Shown here: piece by piece, positions 1 to 6,016 of the stretch
How positions within the stretch are numbered: position 1 is the stretch's first letter
Layout of the letters: each line of letters starts with the position of its first letter
From: Actinomycetota bacterium
GTDB taxonomy: Bacteria; Actinomycetota; Actinomycetes; S36-B12; UBA5976
Length of the DNA: 10,266 nt
Assembly (NCBI GenBank): GCA_947486505.1
Contig: CANKTT010000046.1
Location: forward strand, 1 to 10,266
Direction of reading: 5' to 3'
The notes under the pieces: model-generated
The model's database searches: none
The model's input: only the letters and a program-made list of their open reading frames with translations
What the model was told of the DNA's origin: nothing
Made by a program: the position numbers and the translations under genes

Positions 1-509
1 GCGCCTTCAACGTGGCCTTTAAGAATCGCATTGCGAATTCGGGTTGATGACCAAGCAGTTGAGTCGCCAACTAAATCAACAATGCGAACTTCAAATCCAA
101 ACTTCTTGGCAAATTCTTGAAGAGTATCTACCGTGCCACTTGCGCCATGTCCAAATCGAAAGTTACGACCCACAATCACTACCTGCGCATTGAGTGCGCC
201 AAGCAGAATTTCCTCAACAAATTCATCACTTGACATGTGCGCCATAGCATCAGTGAATTTCAACGTCTCGACGTGATCAACGCCATTTTCTAACAGTAAG
301 TCCGCACGTCGTTTTGGAAGAGTCAGTAGTCCAGCAAACGAGTCCGGGCGCAAAAAGGCTTTTGGCGGTGGATCGAAAGTTGCAGCAGTCAGGGTTCCAT
401 TAATGCTGGATGCGATGCTCTTTGCGATGCCAAGCACTTGACGATGTCCAGCATGGACTCCGTCAAAAACGCCAATAGTGACGACAACTGGGACATTAGA
501 GCTATTCAT
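1..509 (-). CDS. ribF: Bifunctional riboflavin kinase/FAD synthetase, N-terminal part (truncated by window edge)
   Basis: Reading the minus strand from ATG at 509-507 gives an open frame of 169 complete codons that runs off the window. It matches the FAD synthetase (nucleotidyltransferase) half of RibF, which adenylates FMN to FAD in the cytoplasm. The riboflavin kinase half would lie outside. Visible motifs are GVFDGVHAGHR at residues 13-23 (the HxGH nucleotidyltransferase signature), VGRNFRFGHG at 113-122 and SSTRIRN at 154-160. The usual FxPHP motif reads FDPPP at 45-49, so its His is replaced by Pro. The start codon lies inside the end of truB (ATGAATAG, 8-nt overlap), which implies translational coupling, and no separate Shine-Dalgarno is needed. 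truB-ribF adjacency is common in bacteria. The assignment is secure; only completeness is unknown. Confidence 0.95.
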   Translation of the reverse strand, partial: MNSSNVPVVVTIGVFDGVHAGHRQVLGIAKSIASSINGTLTAATFDPPPKAFLRPDSFAGLLTLPKRRADLLLENGVDHVETLKFTDAMAHMSSDEFVEEILLGALNAQVVIVGRNFRFGHGASGTVDTLQEFAKKFGFEVRIVDLVGDSTAWSSTRIRNAILKGHVEG

Positions 510-1392
510 TAGTTGCAAACACTACCAATGGATGTAACACGGAGTCGGAATTATCAAATAATCCAACTGCCCTGCCATCTGGTGAAATCAGCCCCACATG
601 TCCAGGATGAAGATCTGTCGGTGCGGAAAGTCTCACTCCATTAACCGCCTTGCTGGCTTGCTCTTCTGACAACACAATGTGCTGGAACCCAGTTCTTATC
701 GCAGTCGCTAAGTCCATGATCTGTGGGTTTTCCTGTAATGCCTCTAACGAAACCATCGAACTGAATACTCCCGATCGGGTACGCCGCAATTCTGTTAAAT
801 GTCCCCCGACTTCAAGTCGCGCGCCTATGTCTCGAGCTAATGCTCTGATGTATGTACCGGCACTACATACGACGCGAACCTTTATATCTATGACACCTAG
901 TTCCGGCAAGCTTTTGATAGAAACTATCTCTAAATCATTGATCATTACGCTTCGAGCAGGGATGTTTATTTCTTCGCCATTTCTAACTCTTGTATAGGCG
1001 CGTTCTCCATCAATCTTGATTGCACTTACCGCGCTTGGCTGCTGCATGATTGGTCCGCGAAAGTCTATGACAACTTCAAGAATTTCAGACTCAGTTACCT
1101 GCAGTGCTGAAATTTGGCTTACCAGCTCCCCTTGGGCATCGTCAGTTGTTGTTGTGATTCCTAGTCGAATTGTTCCCAAATATTCTTTGTCGTGGGCCGT
1201 GAAATACCCAAGCAATCGAGTTGCTCGTCCAATCCCAATAACTAACATTCCCGTTGCCATCGGATCTAAGGTTCCCGCATGGCCAACTTTGCGAGTGTTG
1301 AATAACTTACGCATCTTAGCCACCACGTCATGAGACGTTGGACCAGCTGGCTTGTCTACCAGAACAATGCCTTCAACGTTCATAGAGTTCAT
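502..1392 (-). CDS. truB: tRNA pseudouridine(55) synthase TruB
   Basis: TruB converts U55 of the tRNA T-loop to pseudouridine. The 296-residue product has the normal family length. Motifs in order are VDKPAGPTSHDVV (12-24), GHAGTLDPMATGML (37-50) with the catalytic Asp at 43, KEYLG near 69, QQPSAVSAIKIDGERAY near 116-132, the CSAGTYIRALARDIG block in the middle, and GGHLTELRRTRSG. A small C-terminal domain follows. The start is ambiguous between ATG at 1392-1390 and ATG at 1383-1381 (MNVEG); neither has a clear Shine-Dalgarno. The gene begins 8 nt after the stop of the NrnA-like gene, so translation probably depends on coupling. Its 3' end overlaps ribF by 8 nt. Confidence 0.96.
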   Translation of the reverse strand: MNSMNVEGIVLVDKPAGPTSHDVVAKMRKLFNTRKVGHAGTLDPMATGMLVIGIGRATRLLGYFTAHDKEYLGTIRLGITTTTDDAQGELVSQISALQVTESEILEVVIDFRGPIMQQPSAVSAIKIDGERAYTRVRNGEEINIPARSVMINDLEIVSIKSLPELGVIDIKVRVVCSAGTYIRALARDIGARLEVGGHLTELRRTRSGVFSSMVSLEALQENPQIMDLATAIRTGFQHIVLSEEQASKAVNGVRLSAPTDLHPGHVGLISPDGRAVGLFDNSDSVLHPLVVFATNE

Positions 1393-1400
1393 GGCGCTGG

Positions 1401-2396
1401 CTAAGAATTGCTTACTGCATTTAATGAGTCAATAAGTTCTTCGACTGTTTGATTTAGATCGCCAATTGAGCTGTATCCAGATGCGTACTTGTGGCCTCCG
1501 CCACCTAAAGCGATTGCGATTGCACCGACGTCAATCTTTGTCTTACTTCTAAGTGAAACCTTCCAGTGCCCGTCATCGGCTTGCTTAAACACCGCTGCCA
1601 CCTCGGCCTCGGAAGTCTTTCTGAGGGCTTCAATAACTCGTTCGACGGCTAACTCGTCAAGGCCCTTGCGTTGCGCGATTGAAACTGAGGTGTACACAAG
1701 CCCTCGTCCCTGCGCAACTTCTGAAATCAAATTTGCCCTGCTAACTGCATCACCCATCATGACGAGTGCGGCAAGCGGTTCGTCGTCAAACAATAAGCGC
1801 GCAAGCCTTGCGCTATCAATCCCAGTGTCAAGCAACCGAGCAGCCATTCGCAATGTGTGCGATGTCGTCGATTGAAACTTAAATGACCCCGTATCAGTGG
1901 TCAACCCAGAATAGATCGCTCCCGCTATCTCCTTGGTGATTTGCAAATCAAGTCTGTCCATTAACTCAAGAACTATTTCAGCGGTTGCTGCTGCTTCGGG
2001 GTCTACTAAATGGATAGTTCCAAATCCCGTGAATGAGGGGTGGTGGTCAATTGCAATGGATACTTTTGCCGCGTCCAAAATTGACTTGCCAGATCCAAGT
2101 CGTGCATCTGATGAAACGTCACACGAAATCACAAGATCCGCGTGATTTAGATTCTCAGGCGCACAAATCAATTCCGTTCCTGGTAAAAAACTCAGAGACT
2201 TTGGTGTCGTGAAACCCGGTTCACCAACCGAGACTTGAACTTTCTTACCCAAGCTTTGTAGGGCTAGACCTAAACCAAGCGCTGAACCTAGCGCATCAGC
2301 ATCTGGTGTCACATGGGCGAGCAACAACACGCTCGAGGATTCAGTAATCGCCGAGATTGCTTTGTCCCATTCCGGAGGGGATGTAAATTGCGACAT
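1401..2396 (-). CDS. nrnA: DHH/DHHA1 phosphoesterase, NrnA-like (oligoribonuclease / pAp phosphatase)
   Basis: The 331-residue protein has the two-domain DHH-DHHA1 architecture. Metal-binding motifs of the DHH domain are AHVTPDADALGS (27-38; H28, D32, D34), CDVSSDARLG (92-101; D93), IDHHP (116-120; the DHH triad at 117-119) and a later Asp in GLTTDTGSF (164-172; D168). The DHHA1 substrate-binding motif GGGGHKYASG lies at 298-307. Characterised relatives (NrnA/YtqI) degrade 2-5-nt RNAs and dephosphorylate 3',5'-pAp in the cytoplasm. Which activity dominates here cannot be read from sequence. The gene starts 5 nt after the rbfA stop and ends 8 nt before truB. A DHH gene between rbfA and truB is the normal actinobacterial and firmicute arrangement, linking it to RNA metabolism. 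Confidence 0.9.
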   Translation of the reverse strand: MSQFTSPPEWDKAISAITESSSVLLLAHVTPDADALGSALGLGLALQSLGKKVQVSVGEPGFTTPKSLSFLPGTELICAPENLNHADLVISCDVSSDARLGSGKSILDAAKVSIAIDHHPSFTGFGTIHLVDPEAAATAEIVLELMDRLDLQITKEIAGAIYSGLTTDTGSFKFQSTTSHTLRMAARLLDTGIDSARLARLLFDDEPLAALVMMGDAVSRANLISEVAQGRGLVYTSVSIAQRKGLDELAVERVIEALRKTSEAEVAAVFKQADDGHWKVSLRSKTKIDVGAIAIALGGGGHKYASGYSSIGDLNQTVEELIDSLNAVSNS

Positions 2397-2401
2397 ATGA
2401 C

Positions 2402-2833
2402 CTACTCAGACCCAGTATCTGATTTGCGATATGGATCGGAATCTCCGGCATACCTAGCCCGAGCTGCTTGCTCATGTACTGCTTTGTCAGCAATGGCTGC
2501 TTCTTGCAATAGATCATCAATAACTCGAACATTCTCTGGCAATGCATCACGTATAAATTCAACAGTTGGCGTGAACTTGATTCCAGTACGCTTACCGATT
2601 TCGCTTCGCACTAAACCTTTACTCGAATCCAAAGCGGCAGCTGAACTTGTAGCTTCCGCTTCATCGCCAAAAACTGTGTAAAAAACTGTAGCTTCACGCA
2701 AGTCAGCAGAAACACGAACGCTCGTTACAGTTACGAAACCGAGGCGCGGATCCTTAACTTTCATCTCTAAGGTTTCTGCAACGATCTCTTGGAACCGCTC
2801 GCCCAATTTTCGTGCTCTTGCTGCATCTGCCAT
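2402..2833 (-). CDS. rbfA: 30S ribosome-binding factor RbfA
   Basis: RbfA is a small KH-like protein that binds maturing 30S subunits and assists late 16S rRNA processing. It is classically important in the cold. The 143-residue product is of usual size. Family signatures are the N-terminal basic helix with GERFQEIVAETL (11-22), DPRLGFVTVTSVRVSADLREATVFY split across 28-52, and SSKGLVRSEIGKRTGIKFTPTVEFIRD around 70-96. Residues 120-143 are a polar, probably disordered tail. The ATG at 2833 is well supported by a strong Shine-Dalgarno. Upstream lies a terminator-like hairpin at the infB stop, so rbfA may depend on read-through or on a promoter I could not identify in the 58-base gap. Downstream the NrnA-like gene starts after 5 nt. 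Confidence 0.95.
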   Translation of the reverse strand: MADAARARKLGERFQEIVAETLEMKVKDPRLGFVTVTSVRVSADLREATVFYTVFGDEAEATSSAAALDSSKGLVRSEIGKRTGIKFTPTVEFIRDALPENVRVIDDLLQEAAIADKAVHEQAARARYAGDSDPYRKSDTGSE

Positions 2834-2839
2834 TTCGAG

Positions 2840-2845
2840 CTCCTC
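2840..2845 (-). promoter_or_regulatory. Strong ribosome binding site of rbfA
   Basis: GAGGAG on the minus strand, separated by 6 nt (CTCGAA) from the rbfA ATG. This is the best Shine-Dalgarno match among the genes here. It supports both the chosen start and independent translation of rbfA after the hairpin that ends infB. Confidence 0.85.
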
Positions 2846-2874
2846 TATTTCAAGTTAGGAAGATTTAAACTCCG

Positions 2875-2908
2875 AAAAATAGTGCGCAGAATTAACTGCG
2901 CACTATTT
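2875..2908 (-). terminator. Intrinsic terminator-like hairpin overlapping the infB stop codon
   Basis: A perfect 13-bp inverted repeat (arms 2877-2889 and 2896-2908, loop of 6 nt at 2890-2895) contains the GC-rich core GTGCGCAG. On the minus strand it is followed by five T residues at 2879-2875, three of which also pair in the stem. The first arm is made of the last infB codons (Ile-Val-Arg-Ser), and the TAA stop (2894-2892) sits in the loop. There is no comparable T run on the other side, so the element points in the infB direction. Whether it terminates fully, partly, or only when infB is poorly translated cannot be told from sequence, since rbfA follows only 58 nt later. Confidence 0.8.
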
Positions 2909-5675
2909 CACGCATTTCGAAGGTTTCGATGATGTCGCCAACCTTGATGTCATTAAATGATCCAAGTCCGATACCGCACTCGAATCCTTCACGAACCTCA
3001 GTCGCGTCATCCTTGAATCGACGCAAGGTGTCGATAGATAGATCGGCTTGAACAACTGCTCCATCACGAACCAATCTGGCTTTTGCTTTGCGCTTAATCT
3101 CGCCGTTGAGAACCATGCAACCTGCAATGTTTCCGAACTTGCTGGAACGGAATACGTCGCGAACTTCGGCCGAGCCTAGTTCGGCTTCTTCGTACTCAGC
3201 CTTACGCATGCCCTTAAGCGCGGATTCAATGTCGTCGATGACGCCGTAGATGACGTTGTAGTAGCGGATTTCAACATTTTCCCGATCGGCCAAGTCGCGT
3301 GACTTACCTTCTGGGCGAACGTTGAATCCGATGATCATTGCATCAGATGCCGCAGCCAAGGAAACGTCGTTTTCAGTGATCGCACCCACACCACGGTGAA
3401 TGACGCGCAGGATAACGTTCTCGTCATCAACGTCGATGTTTAGTAAGGCATCTTCAAGTGCTTCGACCGAACCGGAAACGTCACCCTTGATGATGATCTT
3501 GAGTTCAACAACTTCACCCTTTTCAAGTGCCTTGAGCACGTCTTCGAGGGTGTGGCGTCCACGTCGAGCAGCCAGTTCCGCATTTCGTTCACGGGCACCG
3601 CGCGATTGCGCGATCTGGCGAGCGATTCGATCCTCGGCAACAACTAAGAAGCTGTCTCCAGCGCTAGGAACCGAAGTAAGTCCAAGAACTTGGACGGCAC
3701 GGGCTGGTCCAGCTTCCTTAACCGCTACGCCATTTTCATCCATCATTGCGCGGACGCGACCGAATGCGTCTCCAACAACAATGGAATCTCCCGGACGAAG
3801 TGTTCCGCGCTGAACCAAGACAGTGGCAACTGGGCCACGACCACGGTCAAGGTTAGCTTCAATTGCAACACCTTGGGCATCTTGCACAGGGTTAGCACGA
3901 AGATCGAGACCAGCGTCTGCAGTGAGCAAAATGGAATCAATAAGTTCGTTGATGTTTAAGTTGTTTTTCGCGGATACGTCAACAAATATTGTGTCGCCAC
4001 CATACTCTTCGGGAACTAATCCGTATTCAGTTAGTTGTCCGCGAACCTTTGTGGAGTCAGCACCTTCTTTGTCGATTTTGTTTACAGCGACAACGATTGG
4101 AACATTTGCTGCTTGCGCATGATTCAAAGCTTCAATCGTTTGTGGCTTAACACCATCGTCAGCTGCTACTACGAGTACCGCAATGTCGGTTACTTGAGCA
4201 CCACGAGCACGCATTGCCGTGAATGCCTCGTGACCTGGGGTATCGATAAAGGTAATGGCACGCTCTACACCTTCATGAACGTGATGAATCTGGTAAGCAC
4301 CAATATGCTGTGTGATTCCGCCAGCTTCACGTTCGATGACATTGGTTTGGCGAATCGCATCAAGCAATCGAGTTTTACCATGATCAACGTGACCCATGAC
4401 CGTTACGACCGGTGGACGAATAACTAGATCCTCATCGTCTCCTTCATCACCGAATTCAAGATCGTAAGACTCTAGAAGTTCGCGATCTTCATCTTCTGGC
4501 GAAATGATTTGAATTTCATAATTCAATTCCGCGCCAAGAAGTTGCAAGGTCTCTTCGTTAACTGACTGAGTTGCAGTAACCATTTCGCCCATTTTGAAAA
4601 GGATTTGAACTAGCGATGCTGGCTCAGCGTTAATCTTGTCGGCAAAATCACTCAATGAGGATCCACGAGCTAGACGAATTGCATCGCCACGACCCATCGC
4701 CACAGATGATCCACCTGTGACAGGTGCCATCATGTTGTCAAACTCTTGACGCTTTGCGCGCTTTGACTTGCGGCCCTTAGAAGGACGACCGCCAGACTTA
4801 CCAAATGCACCGGCTGTGTTTCCCCGGCCACCAGTTGAATTCGGGCGACCACCTGGTCTGCCTCCAGGTGCAACACCTGGTGCTCCGCCTGGCGCGCCTG
4901 CCCCTGCGCCTGCAAATCCGCCACCAGCGCCTGCTGGACGAGGACCACCGAAACCACCGGGACGATCTCCACTCGGACGCGGTCCACCTTGACCACCGAA
5001 ACCGCCTGGACGACCCGGTCCACCTGGACGAGGTCCACCAAAACCGCCGGGACGATCACCGCTGGGACGATCACCGCCGGGACGATCTCCGCCGGGACGA
5101 CCCGGTCCACCTGGACGAGCGCCAGCTGGACGAGGTGCACCGGTTACGCCACCGCCTGGTCGAGGACCAGCGCTTCCAGATGAAAATGGATTATTGCCAG
5201 CGCGCGGAGGCCGCGGTGCTGAAGTAAATGGATTGTTACCAGGTCGTGGACCACCTGGACGTGGGCCTGGCACGACCCCTGCAGTTGGACTTACTGGCGC
5301 AACGGATGGTGTAGGTGATTCAACACTTGAAGTTGGCTGCGGATCAGGGTTTCCAGGCGTCGTACCTTCTTCACTTCCTGCGCTTTGAACTGGTGGTTGC
5401 GAAGTGATGTTTTGTTCTGTGCCAAAGGTATCGCTTGGCACAACTTCAACAGCGGCAGAAGTTTTTTTCGCTGGAGCTTTCTTTGTTGGCGCAGGTGCAT
5501 TCGCAGCTGCTTCCTTTAATTCCGGAAACTTGTCGTGTAAACGACGAATAACGGGAGCTTCGACAGTCGACGACGCCGACTTGACGTACTCGCCCACTTC
5601 TTCAAGCTTTGAAATGATGTCTTTGCTTTCGACACCTAGTGCTTTTGCAAGCTCATACACTCGGACCTTGGACAC
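2892..5675 (-). CDS. infB: Translation initiation factor IF-2
   Basis: IF-2 is the GTPase that delivers fMet-tRNA to the 30S subunit and promotes subunit joining. The product is 927 residues, in the actinobacterial range. Domains in order: a first IF2_N helical domain (about 1-55); an Ala/Pro/Ser then Gly/Pro/Arg-rich linker (about 56-310) ending in a basic patch; a second IF2_N domain (about 328-390); an acidic spacer (393-417); and the G domain. In the G domain, G1 is GHVDHGKT (428-435), G2 GGITQHIGA (452-460), G3 DTPGH (478-482), G4 NKID (532-535) and G5 SAK (568-570). The beta-barrel and C-terminal domains run to 927. The start is GTG at 5675-5673, supported by GGAG just upstream. Upstream is a 341-base structured leader rather than the usual ylxR gene. 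The end overlaps a terminator-like hairpin. Confidence 0.98.
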   Translation of the reverse strand: MSKVRVYELAKALGVESKDIISKLEEVGEYVKSASSTVEAPVIRRLHDKFPELKEAAANAPAPTKKAPAKKTSAAVEVVPSDTFGTEQNITSQPPVQSAGSEEGTTPGNPDPQPTSSVESPTPSVAPVSPTAGVVPGPRPGGPRPGNNPFTSAPRPPRAGNNPFSSGSAGPRPGGGVTGAPRPAGARPGGPGRPGGDRPGGDRPSGDRPGGFGGPRPGGPGRPGGFGGQGGPRPSGDRPGGFGGPRPAGAGGGFAGAGAGAPGGAPGVAPGGRPGGRPNSTGGRGNTAGAFGKSGGRPSKGRKSKRAKRQEFDNMMAPVTGGSSVAMGRGDAIRLARGSSLSDFADKINAEPASLVQILFKMGEMVTATQSVNEETLQLLGAELNYEIQIISPEDEDRELLESYDLEFGDEGDDEDLVIRPPVVTVMGHVDHGKTRLLDAIRQTNVIEREAGGITQHIGAYQIHHVHEGVERAITFIDTPGHEAFTAMRARGAQVTDIAVLVVAADDGVKPQTIEALNHAQAANVPIVVAVNKIDKEGADSTKVRGQLTEYGLVPEEYGGDTIFVDVSAKNNLNINELIDSILLTADAGLDLRANPVQDAQGVAIEANLDRGRGPVATVLVQRGTLRPGDSIVVGDAFGRVRAMMDENGVAVKEAGPARAVQVLGLTSVPSAGDSFLVVAEDRIARQIAQSRGARERNAELAARRGRHTLEDVLKALEKGEVVELKIIIKGDVSGSVEALEDALLNIDVDDENVILRVIHRGVGAITENDVSLAAASDAMIIGFNVRPEGKSRDLADRENVEIRYYNVIYGVIDDIESALKGMRKAEYEEAELGSAEVRDVFRSSKFGNIAGCMVLNGEIKRKAKARLVRDGAVVQADLSIDTLRRFKDDATEVREGFECGIGLGSFNDIKVGDIIETFEMREIVRS
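4776..5267 (-). repeat. Low-complexity Gly/Pro/Arg-rich repeat region inside infB
   Basis: This stretch encodes residues about 137-300 of IF-2, built from short variants of [16 protein letters not shown] and GGPGRPGG. The block [12 protein letters not shown] occurs twice (about 206-217 and 236-247), and NNPF occurs at 147-150 and 161-164. Such a linker is expected to be disordered and positively charged, and is a recognisable trait of actinobacterial IF-2. Its DNA is visibly more GC-rich than the rest of the window. Confidence 0.9.
5046..5090 (-). repeat. Three tandem 15-bp units encoding GDRPG in infB
   Basis: Three consecutive 15-base copies differ from one another at only one or two positions (plus-strand unit GCCGGGACGATCACC). 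They encode [10 protein letters not shown] and GDRPG at residues 196-210 of IF-2. The near identity at DNA level suggests recent slippage or duplication. Copy number may vary between strains without shifting the frame. Confidence 0.88.
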
Positions 5676-5679
5676 GATT

Positions 5680-5683
5680 CTCC
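5680..5683 (-). promoter_or_regulatory. Ribosome binding site fixing the GTG start of infB
   Basis: GGAG on the minus strand with a 4-nt spacer (AATC) to GTG at 5675. The following frame gives the conserved IF2_N opening [13 protein letters not shown], so the GTG rather than any downstream ATG is the start. Confidence 0.75.
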
Positions 5684-5702
5684 AGTCTGGTCCGAGGTCT
5701 AA

Positions 5703-5741
5703 TTAATAGATCCGAACCGTCTCTTGTTTTTGCGCGCTCAT
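5703..5741 (-). CDS. Possible 12-codon small ORF (uORF3) in the infB leader
   Basis: ATG at 5741 overlaps the stop of uORF2 as ATGA and opens a 12-residue frame (MSAQKQETVRIY) that stops at 5705-5703, 27 nt before the infB GTG. It resembles the second half of uORF2 because both start in copies of the same direct repeat. Coding status is doubtful; the stop/start overlap is the main reason to list it. Confidence 0.18.
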   Translation of the reverse strand: MSAQKQETVRIY

Positions 5742-5800
5742 TTCTGAGCACTCTGCTTCTTGGTGCTCATCAGATGAGCCCCTTGCCTGTTGGCGTTCAT
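5712..5800 (-). repeat. Three direct repeats of about 30 nt in the infB leader
   Basis: Units start at 5800, 5770 and 5741 on the minus strand, each beginning ATGARC. Units 1 and 2 agree at 19 of their first 26 positions, with most differences being transitions, and share the core GCTCA near the end. Unit 3 keeps ATGAGC and a purine/CAA-rich stretch but is more diverged. The units coincide with the hairpin chain: each holds the right arm of one hairpin plus the linker and left arm of the next. Confidence 0.6.
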
Positions 5801-5823
5801 AACTAGAACGCAAGCCTGGCGTT
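5734..5823 (-). ncRNA. Candidate cis-regulatory RNA: three hairpins with competing pairings upstream of infB
   Basis: In the minus-strand transcript three compact hairpins follow one another. H1 has arms 5806-5811 and 5793-5798 (6 bp, 7-nt loop). H2 has arms 5774-5779 and 5765-5770 (6 bp, loop CUG). H3 has arms 5745-5751 and 5734-5740 (7 bp including one G-U, GAAA tetraloop). Two alternative stems compete with these. 5819-5823 with 5807-5811 (5 bp) excludes H1. 5763-5768 with 5746-5751 (6 bp) excludes H2 and H3. The linkers between hairpins are purine-rich and resemble one another. There is no U-tract after H3, so it does not look like a simple terminator. No known RNA family is assigned. Confidence 0.5.
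5738..5800 (-). CDS. Possible 20-codon small ORF (uORF2) in the infB leader
   Basis: ATG at 5800 lies 2 nt after the uORF1 stop and opens a 20-residue frame (MNANRQGAHLMSTKKQSAQK) ending in TGA at 5740-5738. It has no Shine-Dalgarno of its own, so translation would need reinitiation after uORF1. The frame covers repeat units 1 and 2 and most of hairpins H2 and H3. The product resembles no family known to me. Confidence 0.2.
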   Translation of the reverse strand: MNANRQGAHLMSTKKQSAQK

Positions 5824-5829
5824 GAACAT
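5803..5829 (-). CDS. Possible 8-codon leader peptide (uORF1) of infB
   Basis: ATG at 5829 opens an 8-residue frame (MFNARLAF) ending in TAG at 5805-5803. It is preceded by GGGAG at 5839-5835 with a 5-nt spacer, a better ribosome binding site than most genes in this window have. Its codons run across both strands of the alternative stem 5819-5823/5807-5811. Its stop codon falls in the loop of hairpin H1. This is the geometry of a translated attenuator, but the peptide shows no run of one amino acid. It could also arise by chance. Confidence 0.35.
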   Translation of the reverse strand: MFNARLAF

Positions 5830-5863
5830 AAACACTCCCGTTTTCAGCGGTAGTTAACGGATA

Positions 5864-5891
5864 CTGATAGCAAGTAAATCAAATTTTGCAA
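5864..5891 (-). promoter_or_regulatory. Weak candidate promoter for infB
   Basis: On the minus strand TTGCAA (5891-5886) and TATCAG (5869-5864) are separated by 16 nt. Each matches the sigma-70-type consensus at 4 of 6 positions. It would start transcription just upstream of uORF1 and the hairpin chain. The match is weak and could be chance in AT-rich DNA. Confidence 0.22.
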
Positions 5892-5908
5892 TTGAAACAC
5901 TTTGATTT
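5876..5908 (-). repeat. AT-rich inverted repeat between nusA and infB
   Basis: Perfect 8-bp arms AAATCAAA (5876-5883) and TTTGATTT (5901-5908) flank a 17-base loop. The stem has only one G-C pair and would be a weak RNA hairpin. It could instead be a binding site for a dimeric protein. It overlaps the -35-like hexamer of the weak promoter candidate. Confidence 0.4.
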
Positions 5909-6016
5909 TGACCCAAATGACCAGAATCTGAAATTCCCTGCTGTGTCTTAGTCTAGCCCAACTTAAAGAAGGCCAATATACGCACGGTTTTTTGCCAAAA
6001 TTTCCCAGAATTAGGA

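Larger units (their letters stand above)
5676..6016 (-). promoter_or_regulatory. 341-base nusA-infB intergenic region: structured infB leader, no conserved protein
   Basis: All reading frames of the minus strand were read here, and none gives a recognisable protein. In particular there is no cysteine-containing RxCxxCR-type opening of YlxR (DUF448), which normally sits between nusA and infB. The nusA-proximal half (5830-6016) is AT-rich and contains one AT-rich inverted repeat (5876-5908). The infB-proximal half (5703-5829) carries three hairpins, three roughly 30-nt direct repeats and three tiny ORFs, listed separately. No convincing intrinsic terminator follows nusA, so read-through from rimP-nusA into infB is plausible, perhaps alongside a local promoter. 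Confidence 0.7.

Noticed and set aside
2341..2562. A 73-codon minus-strand frame across the rbfA/nrnA junction.
   Set aside because: It overlaps two clear genes in another frame, and its product shows no family features.
3400..4427. Several plus-strand frames of 89-137 codons opposite infB.
   Set aside because: They are antisense to a strongly conserved gene, are rich in Ser/Thr as expected for shadow frames, and lack ribosome binding sites.
5046..5120. Regular short repeats resembling a CRISPR array.
   Set aside because: Units are 15 bp with no spacers, stay in frame with IF-2 and encode GDRPG.
4730..5227. Long open frames on both strands inside the repetitive part of infB.
   Set aside because: Low-complexity, GC-rich repeat DNA keeps other frames open. 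The products are repetitive arginine/aspartate or valine-rich strings without any family resemblance, and they overlap the well-supported IF-2 frame.
5734..5751. Hairpin H3 as an intrinsic terminator before infB.
   Set aside because: The transcript downstream of the stem is A/G-rich with no U tract. The run of five T residues lies on the opposite strand.
5840..6016. An open minus-strand frame running from the end of nusA to a TGA near 5844.
   Set aside because: It has no plausible start with a ribosome binding site, an aromatic-rich composition unlike the neighbours, and no resemblance to YlxR or another family.
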